NCBI GenBank assembly: GCA_020426325.1
Contig: JAGQQG010000052.1
Coordinates: 1 to 44,049, forward strand
DNA length: 44,049 nucleotides
Source of the DNA: Planctomycetaceae bacterium
GTDB taxonomy: Bacteria; Planctomycetota; Planctomycetia; Planctomycetales; Planctomycetaceae
Reading direction: 5' to 3'
Below the pieces are notes generated by a model. That model saw only the letters and a program-made list of their open reading frames with translations. It was not told the DNA's origin and made no database searches. Shown one piece after another: positions 35,082-43,030 of the stretch (positions are counted from its first letter, which is position 1; each line of letters begins with the position of its first letter). A program made the translations under genes and the position numbers.

Positions 35082-36389
35082 ATGAGTGCATTCCAACAGC
35101 GAATCACCTTATCCGAAGCTGAGGTGATCTGGCAGCGGTCACGCGAAGCGGGCCTGCTCAGCGACAGAACACGATCGTTGCTGGTGCATGATCTGGACCG
35201 CATGCGGTCCCGAATCGCCATTCTGCAGGAAGTATTTCCCTCGCACACACTTCACGCTCTGGCGATCAAAGCCAATCCCCTCGTGGAAATCCTGCGGGAA
35301 GCAGTCAACGTCGGAGCGGGGTTGGAAGCCGCCAGTATTGAGGAGGCTCACCTTGCACTGGCTGCGGAGTGCCCTGCTGAACGGATCGTCTTCGACTCTC
35401 CTGCAAAGACCATGGAGGAGATCGCGGAGGCCCTCGAACTGGGTATTGTCCTGAATGCGGACAACTTTGCTGAGCTTCGTCGAATCGATCAGTTGATCAA
35501 ACAAATCTCAACCAGGACGACGCTGATCGGACTGCGGATCAATCCTGAAGTCGGTGCGGGGACGATCTCTCACACGAGCGTCGGTCAGGCGGGGTCGAAG
35601 TTCGGCGCACCGCTCTCGACGACCCGTTCTGAAATCATCGGTGCATTTCGTCGGTATGACTGGCTGAACGGAGTGCACGTGCACGTCGGCTCACAGGGAT
35701 GCAGTCTCGATCTGCTGGCTCGGGCAGCTTCCCGTATCGATGAACTACGTCGTGAACTGGAGGGGACGACTGGTCGTCCTCTTGCGTTCGTCGACATCGG
35801 CGGAGGGCTGCCGACTTTATATCGAGAACAACAGTCCGCACCGACACCACAGGAGTACGTCACACGCTTGAAACAGGAGGCACCCGAATTGATGTCCTCC
35901 GACAGGCTGCTGATCACAGAGTTTGGTCGGGCCATCCAGGCGGGATGCGGAGTGGCACTGAGCCGTGTCGAGTTTGTTCGACCTGAACAACGCATGGCCG
36001 TAATTCATCTGGGGGCCGACTTTCTCCTGAGGCCAGTGTATCGGCCAGAGGACTGGTTCCACGAATTCTTCGTGCTCGATGCTCAAGGGAGACGAAAGTC
36101 AGGGACGCTCGCTCCGCTGACAATCACCGGCCCCTTGTGCTTCTCCGGCGACATCATCGCCCGCGACGTAATACTCCCCCCCGTCGATGAAGGTGACTGG
36201 ATTGTGATTCGGGACACCGGGGCTTACACGCTCGGCATGTGGTCCCACCATTGCAGCAGGTCCATCCCCGGAGTCGTCGGCTACGATGCGACCTCTCCCC
36301 GACAGGTTCGTCTGCTGCGAGCAGCAGAGACCGCAAGCGATGTCGTCCGCTTCTGGAGCGGTCCGAGACCAGCTGACGTCGACAAATGA
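35082..36389 (+). CDS. PLP-barrel decarboxylase, diaminopimelate/ornithine-decarboxylase-like, 435 aa
   Basis: The alanine-racemase-fold barrel and C-terminal beta domain are both recognisable. Key sites are Lys63 in LHALAIKANPLVEIL (PLP lysine), His201 in GVHVHVGSQG, the phosphate-binding DIGGGLP (238-244), EFGR (280-283, where the family usually has EPGR) and Cys353 in ITGPLCFSGDIIARDVILPP, the active-site Cys contributed across the dimer. The family ending DTGAYTLGMWSHH is also present. It belongs to the diaminopimelate/ornithine/arginine/carboxynorspermidine decarboxylase group, cytoplasmic and dimeric. The operon partners (ATP-grasp and an unknown PLP enzyme) argue against a housekeeping lysA role, since lysine genes are not nearby. 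Decarboxylation of an amino-acid intermediate is the best inference. Confidence 0.9.
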   Translation: MSAFQQRITLSEAEVIWQRSREAGLLSDRTRSLLVHDLDRMRSRIAILQEVFPSHTLHALAIKANPLVEILREAVNVGAGLEAASIEEAHLALAAECPAERIVFDSPAKTMEEIAEALELGIVLNADNFAELRRIDQLIKQISTRTTLIGLRINPEVGAGTISHTSVGQAGSKFGAPLSTTRSEIIGAFRRYDWLNGVHVHVGSQGCSLDLLARAASRIDELRRELEGTTGRPLAFVDIGGGLPTLYREQQSAPTPQEYVTRLKQEAPELMSSDRLLITEFGRAIQAGCGVALSRVEFVRPEQRMAVIHLGADFLLRPVYRPEDWFHEFFVLDAQGRRKSGTLAPLTITGPLCFSGDIIARDVILPPVDEGDWIVIRDTGAYTLGMWSHHCSRSIPGVVGYDATSPRQVRLLRAAETASDVVRFWSGPRPADVDK

Positions 36390-36445
36390 CATTCGGTCTC
36401 TGATACTGCCATTGTTACCTGCTCAATCTCTCCCGGAGCTCGCTC

Positions 36446-36652
36446 ATGGCAGAATGGATCATATTGATCTTGCTGCTCGTCCTCTGTTTTGGCGCCTATG
36501 AGTTCAACCGGCGTGTGTACGAAACCCAGTCATTGCTCGTCTGGGGGATCGTCGCACTGATTATGGCGCTCAGTCTGTTGGTCTACATCTTCAGCAAAGT
36601 CCAACACGCCAGCCAACCCTGGGCGGACCGGTATGAGATCAAAGATGGATGA
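36446..36652 (+). CDS. Small two-helix membrane protein, 68 aa
   Basis: Two hydrophobic segments (WIILILLLVLCFGAYEF, residues 4-20, and LLVWGIVALIMALSLLVYIF, residues 30-49) are separated by a short polar turn (NRRVYETQ) and followed by a polar tail (KVQHASQPWADRYEIKDG). GGAG lies eight bases before ATG 36446. The gene is 56 bases downstream of the decarboxylase-like gene on the same strand and may be its last operon member. I know no function; a role in anchoring or exporting the operon product is speculative. Confidence 0.65.
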   Translation: MAEWIILILLLVLCFGAYEFNRRVYETQSLLVWGIVALIMALSLLVYIFSKVQHASQPWADRYEIKDG

Positions 36653-36912
36653 GCGCTATTCGGCACAAATTTCTCAACGTTGAATTGAGACCGATCGCTG
36701 AGACCTACCTTTGAGGGCTGTGTCGCGTTCAGGAAATCACAACACAATGGGGGGATGTGTCCAACATTTGAACTGCCAGCGACGTAAACCAATAAAGACA
36801 GCGGAACCGATTGCAATGATTCCCCAAAAACACAGTCCACAAGAGACTCAGGGCAACGGAGATGCTTCTCTCCATCCGCCGATCACATTGGCTTGCTCCA
36901 AAGGACTTCGTT

Positions 36913-37344
36913 ATGTTAACCCGCCGAACTTTTCTCATCGTAGTTCTGTCAATTCTCCCTGGCCTAGCTCTTGCGGAACCGCCTCAATCAGATGAGGAGA
37001 AATTTCAGGGAGAATGGGCCGTCGAGAAATTGGAAGTGCAGGGGAAGTCGGCTCCCCCGGAATTTCTCAAGACCGGCAAGTACGTATTCAAGAATCAGAC
37101 ACTTTCGGTATACGAAAATGACCAGTCTGTAGGCGTTTCCGAAATCACCGTTGATTCAACACAAACGCCGAAAACCATCGATCTGACTGGAAAAGAGGGT
37201 GAAGGGACAGGCAAGATGATGTTCGGGATCTACAAGCTCGAGGATGATAGGCTCATCCTTTGCATCGGCGGGAGTCGTCCCACCGAATTCAATGGTGCCG
37301 GCGAAGCAGGCCTGCTTCACCTCAAACGAATCATGGCGGAGTAG
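36913..37344 (+). CDS. TIGR03067-type planctomycete secreted protein, 143 aa
   Basis: A signal peptide (TFLIVVLSILPGLALAEPP) precedes a single domain with the family pattern: KFQGEWAVEKLEVQGKS, then the central TPKTIDLTGKEGEGTGKMMF, then GIYKLEDDRLILCIGGSRPTEF. This lipocalin-like domain of unknown function is abundant in planctomycetes. AAGGA lies eight bases before ATG 36913; the frame is open to 36862, but that start has no ribosome site. The 176 bases to the next gene hold no terminator I can see. Confidence 0.85.
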   Translation: MLTRRTFLIVVLSILPGLALAEPPQSDEEKFQGEWAVEKLEVQGKSAPPEFLKTGKYVFKNQTLSVYENDQSVGVSEITVDSTQTPKTIDLTGKEGEGTGKMMFGIYKLEDDRLILCIGGSRPTEFNGAGEAGLLHLKRIMAE

Positions 37345-37520
37345 CGACTTGCGGTTATCGAACATGGGGGAGGCGTCTCATGTGTTGCAGCCTCGTTGGT
37401 AGACCCGGGAATTGCTGTAGATCTGGATTAGGCCGTCTCACTTCCTGTTGGTTGTCGACGGCCATCTGACCGCGTATCTTGGTTGTTCCTACCTGACTCA
37501 CCCCAACGGAGGCCCTCTCA

Positions 37521-39098
37521 ATGCGACTACTCCCTTTGCGACTTTTGACTGCCGGTGTCTTGCTGATCTGTGTCTCCGTCTCCTCCGCCCAGGAGTTGAG
37601 GCTGCCTTCCGTGTTTGGCAGTCATATGGTGATGCAACGCGAGATGCCCGTTCCTGTTTGGGGTTGGGCGGCTCCCAATGAAAACGTCACCGTCACCTTT
37701 CGTGACCAGAAGAAGACAGCAACGGCAGACAGCGATGGCAAGTGGTCGGTGAAACTGGATGCACTTTCTGTCGGAGAGCCTGCGACACTCACCGTGGCCG
37801 GCAAGAACGACGAAGTGACCTTTGAGGACGTACTCGTTGGTGAGGTGTGGGTCTGCAGTGGTCAGTCGAACATGCAGTGGTCCGTTGACCGCGGACTCGA
37901 TCCGGATCTCGAGGCGGCATCTGGCAATCGGCCAAACATTCGATTGTATCAGGTACCGATGGTGACAGCGGTTGAGCCGCAGGAAGACGTCGCTGCCAAG
38001 TGGACATACTGCACACCGGAAACTCTGCCCGGCTTTACCGCTGTAGGCTACTATTTCGGTCAGACTCTGCAGGAAGTGCTCGGCGTCCCCGTCGGACTCA
38101 TTCAAACGGCTTGGGGTGGGACGCGGGCAGAGGCCTGGACCAGCCCAGAGATGCTGGCATCGGTGGAAGAACTGAAGCCGATCCTGACCGCATGGGATGA
38201 GCGGGATGCTGCATACAGTGCAGAAGCCGCCAAGGCAAAGTTCGATGCCGAACTGGCTGAGTGGGAGAAGGCAGCCGCTGCCGCCAAGGCTGAGGGAAAA
38301 GAGGCACCTCGCAAACCGCAAATGGAGCAGGACCCAAGTCTGAGTCAGCATCATGACAGCACACTGTTCAATGCGATGGTCGCACCGCTCAGCCCAGTCG
38401 CCATCCGGGGGGCCATCTGGTATCAGGGAGAATCCAACGCCAGCCGCGCCTATCAATACCGCACTCTGATGGCTTCACTGATTCAAAGCTGGCGAGACGA
38501 TTGGAAGCAGGGTGACTTTCCGTTCTATCAAGTCCAACTCGCCAACTTCCGCGAAGTTGCTGACGAAGCAGTCGGCAGCGACTGGGCAGAGCTTCGCGAA
38601 GCTCAGGTGATCGCCGCGAATGCACTCCCGAATGCGGGCGTTGCCTGTATCACCGATATCGGAGCTGCACTCGATATTCACCCCAAGAACAAGCAGGACG
38701 TGGGGCGACGTCTGGCACGTCTCGCACTCGTGGACAACTACGGTTTCGGTGACACAATCACCCGCAGTGGTGCAACCTTTGACTCAGCCAAGTTTGATGG
38801 CGGCAAAGCCGTCGTCAAGTTCGATACTCACGGCTCTGACTTGGAGAGCTGGTATCGTGAACCGTTGACCGGTTTTACGATCGCAGGCGAGGACCAGAAC
38901 TGGGTCAAAGCCGATGCACGAATTGTGGATGGGAATACAGTCGAGGTATCGAGCAAGTACGTACCGAACCCGGTGGCTGTCCGCTACAACTGGGCCGACA
39001 ACCCCCAGGGCAACCTGTTCAACACCAAGATGCTCCCCGCTTATCCATTCCGCTCGGACGACTGGGCCGGAGTGACGGCGAACAATGTGAAACCGTAA
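37521..39098 (+). CDS. Sialate O-acetylesterase-like protein, 525 aa
   Basis: After a signal peptide (RLLTAGVLLICVSVSSAQ) the protein has the SASA/GDSL-like blocks: FGSHMVMQREMPVPVWGWA, the beta domain VTVTFRDQKKTATADSDGK, nucleophile Ser in VCSGQSNMQW, GTRAEAWTSPEML and AIRGAIWYQGESNASRAYQY. The Asp/His pair is expected near the DIHPKNKQDVGRRLARLAL block. A helical Ala/Glu-rich insert (EWEKAAAAAKAEGKEAPRK) is common in planctomycete members. Expected activity: removal of acetyl groups from sialic acid or other acetylated sugars, outside the cytoplasm. GGAGG lies nine bases before ATG 37521. The gene is followed by a strong terminator. Confidence 0.92.
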   Translation: MRLLPLRLLTAGVLLICVSVSSAQELRLPSVFGSHMVMQREMPVPVWGWAAPNENVTVTFRDQKKTATADSDGKWSVKLDALSVGEPATLTVAGKNDEVTFEDVLVGEVWVCSGQSNMQWSVDRGLDPDLEAASGNRPNIRLYQVPMVTAVEPQEDVAAKWTYCTPETLPGFTAVGYYFGQTLQEVLGVPVGLIQTAWGGTRAEAWTSPEMLASVEELKPILTAWDERDAAYSAEAAKAKFDAELAEWEKAAAAAKAEGKEAPRKPQMEQDPSLSQHHDSTLFNAMVAPLSPVAIRGAIWYQGESNASRAYQYRTLMASLIQSWRDDWKQGDFPFYQVQLANFREVADEAVGSDWAELREAQVIAANALPNAGVACITDIGAALDIHPKNKQDVGRRLARLALVDNYGFGDTITRSGATFDSAKFDGGKAVVKFDTHGSDLESWYREPLTGFTIAGEDQNWVKADARIVDGNTVEVSSKYVPNPVAVRYNWADNPQGNLFNTKMLPAYPFRSDDWAGVTANNVKP

Positions 39099-39447
39099 AT
39101 CACGGCTGACGTTCCGGAGACTGATGCACCCCGGCTGCCCAACCGCAGCCGGGGTGCTCTCTTTTGAGCACCAGAATCCTGCTCAGCCGCAAGCAGCGGC
39201 TGACAGTGGTCGCGATTATCGAGATCTCAATCACAGAATCGAGATTTGAATCGAACCGCTCTTGAGTCAATCGGCAGAATCGGCTATTCCTCCCACCTCT
39301 CATTGATGTCCGGGTCTCGGTTTCCGTCGAGACTCGCAGGCGGCTCCTCATCCGCCGTTGGGCATCGAAATCACCCTTAAGCACAACTAGTTCAGCCGTA
39401 AGTGGATACACCTTCCACGCGCGGTCGTCTCGCAGGAGTCCGCAGCT
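39099..39447. other. Intergenic stretch with terminator
   Basis: These 349 bases contain the terminator of the esterase gene and the upstream region of the SH3-domain gene. The minus-strand frame at 39100-39411 has no recognisable features. No promoter was identifiable by eye. Confidence 0.6.
39126..39165 (+). terminator. Strong rho-independent terminator after the esterase gene
   Basis: A perfect 13-bp GC-rich stem (GCACCCCGGCTGC / GCAGCCGGGGTGC) with a six-base loop is followed by TCTCTTTT. It sits 28 bases after the stop codon. Confidence 0.95.
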
Positions 39448-40863
39448 ATGCGCGCCTCATCGTTGATGATTGTGTCAATCTGTCTTTTTCTCCAGGCATC
39501 GTCGCTTCGGGCTGCCCCTGCGGAGTTTCCGTATGAAGCAGTGGTCCAGAGTGACGGAGTCGTTGTTCGGTGTGGTCCGGGTGAACGATACGACCCCACC
39601 ATGAAGCTATCAGCCGGGCAACGCGTGACTGTGCATCGTCACGATCCCGGTGGCTGGTTTGTCATCTCTCCTCCCCCCGGCAGCTTCAGCTGGATCAACG
39701 CGGATTACGTTCAGACCTCGGGCGACGGACGCGGCACTGTACAGGCCCCCGACACCGGGAATGGACTGCCCGCTCGTGTTGTCGTCTATGTCGGCAGTCA
39801 ATTCTCCGACGAACATAAGGTCACCGGTCGACAACTCGCTTCCGGTGACACCGTCAAAATCATCGGAGAGAAGGTCCAGCAGACCGAGCAGGGACAGACG
39901 AAGTTCTACCAGATTGAACCTCCCCGTTTGGAAAACCGCTGGATCAAGGGAGATTTTGTATTGCCATTGTCAGAGGCGGGAAACCTGGCGCAATTCAAAT
40001 CGACCGCTCCTCCGGCTCGGGAATTGATGGCTCCTCTCAATGGGGCGATCGCAGAGCCTGCATTCCCGGTGGGGACAGACTCGCCTCCTGGATTTCCCGT
40101 CGAACGCGAGCCGACCATTCTGGAACGTGAACTCACGCGTGCGGTCGACAACAACGTTGCGATCAAATCGGGGACTCCGACCGCTCAACTGGAGCGAGAT
40201 CGGACCATGCTGTATCAACTCGATGACCAGATGCAGAACATGCTCTCGCAGAATCCGGGAGCATGGTCACTCGAAGCCTTGGAGCGATCATATCGTGAAC
40301 TTCAGGCGTCTGCTTCCCCCGGCGTTGCCGGAATGGTTGATGCCCGTATAGAGACCCTGGCTTCGCGAAAGAAGATCAAAGCCGAATATGACGCGTTTGT
40401 GCAGGTGACGACTCAGACAGACATGCGTGATGCGGAACTGCTCTCTCTGCAGAGCATCACAACCCCAGCAATCCCGATAGAAACGGGGCCGGTCCAGTTG
40501 GGGCAGCCAATCAGTCAGGAACCGCAAACATCTCTGCCCGGACCGGACGGATTCTTCCCCCCCGAGGCAACCGCCTCTCCCGAGGTTGATCCTCAGGCGG
40601 ATGTTTCCCAGCTCGATGGAGCGGGCATCATTGCCCGCATGCCGCGACCTCAACCGGGGTTGCCCGTGCATGCACTCGTCTCTCCGGAAGGCCGGCTGCT
40701 GGCATACCTCCAGGCAGAACAAGGCGTCAATCTTGATGCTCATCTGGGACAGCCGATGGGTGTCATCGGCAAGCGAACCCACGAACCGCAACTGCGATCC
40801 GACCTGATCGTGGTCAAACGACTCACCCCCGTCCAATTGGAGCCGGCTCAGGGCGGGTCATAG
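39448..40863 (+). CDS. Exported protein with bacterial SH3 domains, 471 aa
   Basis: A signal peptide ([20 protein letters not shown]) is followed by a first SH3-like domain (residues 27-90: [49 protein letters not shown]). A second lies at about 105-175 ([42 protein letters not shown]). The middle is helical ([20 protein letters not shown]), the rest Pro-rich. A final small domain ([20 protein letters not shown]) resembles a ligand- or wall-binding unit. AGGAG lies nine bases before ATG 39448. Such SH3 proteins sit in the periplasm and often bind cell wall or a protein partner; the target is unknown. Its 3' end overlaps the convergent yidD gene by 16 bases. Confidence 0.85.
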   Translation: MRASSLMIVSICLFLQASSLRAAPAEFPYEAVVQSDGVVVRCGPGERYDPTMKLSAGQRVTVHRHDPGGWFVISPPPGSFSWINADYVQTSGDGRGTVQAPDTGNGLPARVVVYVGSQFSDEHKVTGRQLASGDTVKIIGEKVQQTEQGQTKFYQIEPPRLENRWIKGDFVLPLSEAGNLAQFKSTAPPARELMAPLNGAIAEPAFPVGTDSPPGFPVEREPTILERELTRAVDNNVAIKSGTPTAQLERDRTMLYQLDDQMQNMLSQNPGAWSLEALERSYRELQASASPGVAGMVDARIETLASRKKIKAEYDAFVQVTTQTDMRDAELLSLQSITTPAIPIETGPVQLGQPISQEPQTSLPGPDGFFPPEATASPEVDPQADVSQLDGAGIIARMPRPQPGLPVHALVSPEGRLLAYLQAEQGVNLDAHLGQPMGVIGKRTHEPQLRSDLIVVKRLTPVQLEPAQGGS

Positions 40864-41081
40864 CCACCGGGATGAAACGGATGGCATCTGCAGATGCGCC
40901 AAATGCCACGCAGGGAGCCGCTGACAGGTCCGTATTTGCGAACAGCCTGGATGAAGTACTCGCTGCATGACGGCTCGAAGCGGCACGTCGGACCAAGAAA
41001 CGGACTGATAAGACGTTGATACAGTCGTACCATTCCGATCAGCAACAGCGACGGAACCTGCCAGAGAATCTTGACTGACAT
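40848..41081 (-). CDS. yidD: Membrane protein insertion efficiency factor YidD, 77 aa
   Basis: The whole conserved YidD core is present: [40 protein letters not shown], the [13 protein letters not shown] ending and the amphipathic N-terminus. It works at the membrane with YidC/SecYEG insertion. It is coded three bases after rnpA on the same strand, the usual rnpA-yidD order. Its 3' end overlaps the SH3-domain gene. Confidence 0.96.
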   Translation of the reverse strand: MSVKILWQVPSLLLIGMVRLYQRLISPFLGPTCRFEPSCSEYFIQAVRKYGPVSGSLRGIWRICRCHPFHPGGYDPP

Positions 41082-41084
41082 GGG

Positions 41085-41483
41085 TCACCTCTGTTGCTCC
41101 GCTGTAGTAACGGACGAGTCGGTTTGGGGTGAGCTTAGACGCTTCCGTAACTTATGAGTTAACCGGACAAGTGACGACTGATAATCCCGCAGCCCCCCCC
41201 CCGAGGCGACGCGAGGAATCAGAATCAGATCAAGTCCTTCGCCGATGTCATGTTGTCGGAGACGGTACGCCTCGCGGAGAAGTCGTTTGATTCTTACCCG
41301 TTTCACCGCATTTCCATGTTTTTTTGAGACACTCAGACCGATGCGAGTCGTCTCGACGGGACTGAGATCAGCAAAGATCAGCAGGTGCTGATCACCGGCG
41401 CGGCACTTTCGAGAATAGACCCGGTCAAAATCTGCTGCGTGCCTGAGATGCCTGGCCTTCGGGAATGAGAAATCGTCGCTCAC
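41085..41483 (-). CDS. rnpA: Ribonuclease P protein component, 132 aa
   Basis: RnpA features include the N-terminal FPKARHLRHAADFDRVYSRK, the central strand TRIGLSVSKKHGNAVKRVRI and KRLLREAYRLRQ. The protein binds the RNase P RNA and helps process tRNA 5' ends. The normally invariant RNR motif reads RVR here (codon GTA for the Asn). The start is GTG 41483, overlapping the stop of the preceding membrane protein gene (GTGA), so it is translationally coupled to it. yidD follows after three bases. rpmH, usually just upstream of rnpA, is replaced by the membrane protein and a dnaJ-like gene. Confidence 0.95.
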   Translation of the reverse strand: MSDDFSFPKARHLRHAADFDRVYSRKCRAGDQHLLIFADLSPVETTRIGLSVSKKHGNAVKRVRIKRLLREAYRLRQHDIGEGLDLILIPRVASGGGLRDYQSSLVRLTHKLRKRLSSPQTDSSVTTAEQQR

Positions 41484-41944
41484 GATGCAGTCCCGCGATC
41501 AGGAGTTGATCCAGTGTCGTCGGATGACGGAGGGACAGCATTTTCGTCAATCAGTTCAGAGACCGGGTCATCAAGCGGCGGACGACGCATATACCACAGC
41601 TCATCATGTTTCGTGGGAGGATGCTCGACGTGACGCACAATGCGTCGAACATGAGCGCCCCAGATCATCGCAGCTCCGATCATCAACACCCCGACGATCC
41701 CTACGCCAGCAAGCAGTATAATCAGGATCGAAACGAGATTTTGCTGTCGCTGTGTGTCGACTTCTCCTCCGAAAGGGTCGGACGAATCTTCAGGAGTCGT
41801 CTCTTCAATGACGGTTTCCTGGGGATCTACTGCAGCGTCTGCCGCCTCTTGAGCGAAGGCAGAGGCTGACATGATGCAGAACGCGAGCAGACATGCAGCC
41901 ATGTTGCTGATCATCAAACTTTTCATGGTTGCCTGACGGCTCAC
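41480..41944 (-). CDS. Hypothetical membrane protein between dnaJ-like gene and rnpA, 154 aa
   Basis: I do not recognise a family. An N-terminal signal or membrane segment (LMISNMAACLLAFCIMSASAFAQ) is followed by an acidic linker (DPQETVIEETTPEDSSDPFG), one strong membrane helix (LVSILIILLAGVGIVGVLMIGAAMIW) and a short cytoplasmic tail with HEVEHPPTKHDELWYMRRPP-like basic and aromatic residues. The start is a GTG; of two adjacent GTG codons (41947, 41944) the second has GGGAGG at good spacing. An in-frame ATG at 41926 is also possible. The gene overlaps the dnaJ-like stop upstream and the rnpA start downstream, so it is part of a tightly coupled run. Confidence 0.75.
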   Translation of the reverse strand: MSRQATMKSLMISNMAACLLAFCIMSASAFAQEAADAAVDPQETVIEETTPEDSSDPFGGEVDTQRQQNLVSILIILLAGVGIVGVLMIGAAMIWGAHVRRIVRHVEHPPTKHDELWYMRRPPLDDPVSELIDENAVPPSSDDTGSTPDRGTAS

Positions 41945-42852
41945 CACAATCCCTCCCGTGGAGTGAGAGGCGCTTCGATTGTCAGCTCAGCAAGCAACTC
42001 TTTCGTTCGTTCGTTCACATTCTTCGGGATGATCACTTTCGTGACAATCAGTTGATCACCGGGAGTTTTGGACTTGGGGTCGGGAAAACCTTTCCCCCTT
42101 AATCTGAGTTTTGAACCTGAGGATGTGCCGGGCGGAATCGTGACCGTCACACGTTCGTCATGAATCGTGGGCACATCAACCTTTGTCCCCAGTGTCGACT
42201 CGGAGATGGTCAGCGGAACGTCGAGAATGACGTCGTTTCCCTCGCGGCGGAAGTAGGGGTGGGGAGCCACTTCGACAGTGATCAGAAGGTCGCCTGCCGG
42301 TCCACCTCCAAATCCGGGTTGGCCCTGTTTCGCCAGGCGGATGACGGTTCCCGAACGGACTCCTGCAGGGATCTTGACATCGAGTCGCTCCGTGCTTTGG
42401 CCATGATGCAGACTGATCTCATGATTGCCCCCTCGGGCGGCGACCTGAAAGGGGATTGCGATTGATGTGGTGATGTCCTGACCGGGGTGGGCAGTTGTCT
42501 GTCCACGTCGTCTGCCGCCAAAGCCGCCAGAGAACTCACCGCCGAGAATATCCCCCAGATCAACCCCGCCTCCAAAGAGGTCACTCAGATCGATTGGCCC
42601 AGTGTTGAAGGGAGCGCCTCCCCCCTTTCCTGCGTGTTTATAGGCTGGTCCAAACTGGTCGTACTGCTTGCGTTTATCAGCGTCACCAAGAACGTCGTAC
42701 GCCTCGGCCGCCTGTTTGAAACGCTCACTCGCCGCTTTGTCATCCGGCTTCACGTCCGGATGATTCTCTCGGGCGATCTTTTTGTAGGCTTTCCGGATTT
42801 CGTCAGCCGTCGCATTTCGGGAAACGCCGAGGGTCTTGTAATAGTCTTGCAT
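41941..42852 (-). CDS. DnaJ-like co-chaperone without zinc finger (CbpA type), 303 aa
   Basis: The J domain (residues 1-70) has the HPD motif at 31-33 (YKKIARENHPDVKPDD) and the QYDQFG ending. A Gly/Phe-rich linker (GGGVDLGDILGGEFSGGFGG) leads directly into the two C-terminal substrate-binding domains (residues about 130-300: IPFQVAARGGNHEISLHHGQ, IPAGVRSGTVIRLAKQGQPG, IPPGTSSGSKLRLRGKGFPD). The four CxxCxGxG zinc-binding repeats of DnaJ are absent, so it is CbpA-like. It stimulates DnaK in the cytoplasm and binds unfolded protein. It heads the run dnaJ-like, membrane protein, rnpA, yidD. No ribosome site is visible before ATG 42852. Confidence 0.93.
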   Translation of the reverse strand: MQDYYKTLGVSRNATADEIRKAYKKIARENHPDVKPDDKAASERFKQAAEAYDVLGDADKRKQYDQFGPAYKHAGKGGGAPFNTGPIDLSDLFGGGVDLGDILGGEFSGGFGGRRRGQTTAHPGQDITTSIAIPFQVAARGGNHEISLHHGQSTERLDVKIPAGVRSGTVIRLAKQGQPGFGGGPAGDLLITVEVAPHPYFRREGNDVILDVPLTISESTLGTKVDVPTIHDERVTVTIPPGTSSGSKLRLRGKGFPDPKSKTPGDQLIVTKVIIPKNVNERTKELLAELTIEAPLTPREGLW

Positions 42853-43030
42853 GACAGGGAGGAGTCAAAGTTCGTCGATCAGGGGCATCCTGCCGCAACG
42901 ATCTCTTTAGCGGCGATCAAGTGACATGATAAACCGCAGACCACAGAAAGCGTAGCCCCGAGATTGAACTCCGTTCGCCTCTATTCGTGAGCGTCGACAT
43001 CTCCTTGCAAAAACCCGCCTGTTCGAGGAG

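Noticed and set aside
39100..39411. 103-codon minus-strand frame
   Set aside because: It runs through the strong terminator hairpin and has no recognisable content.
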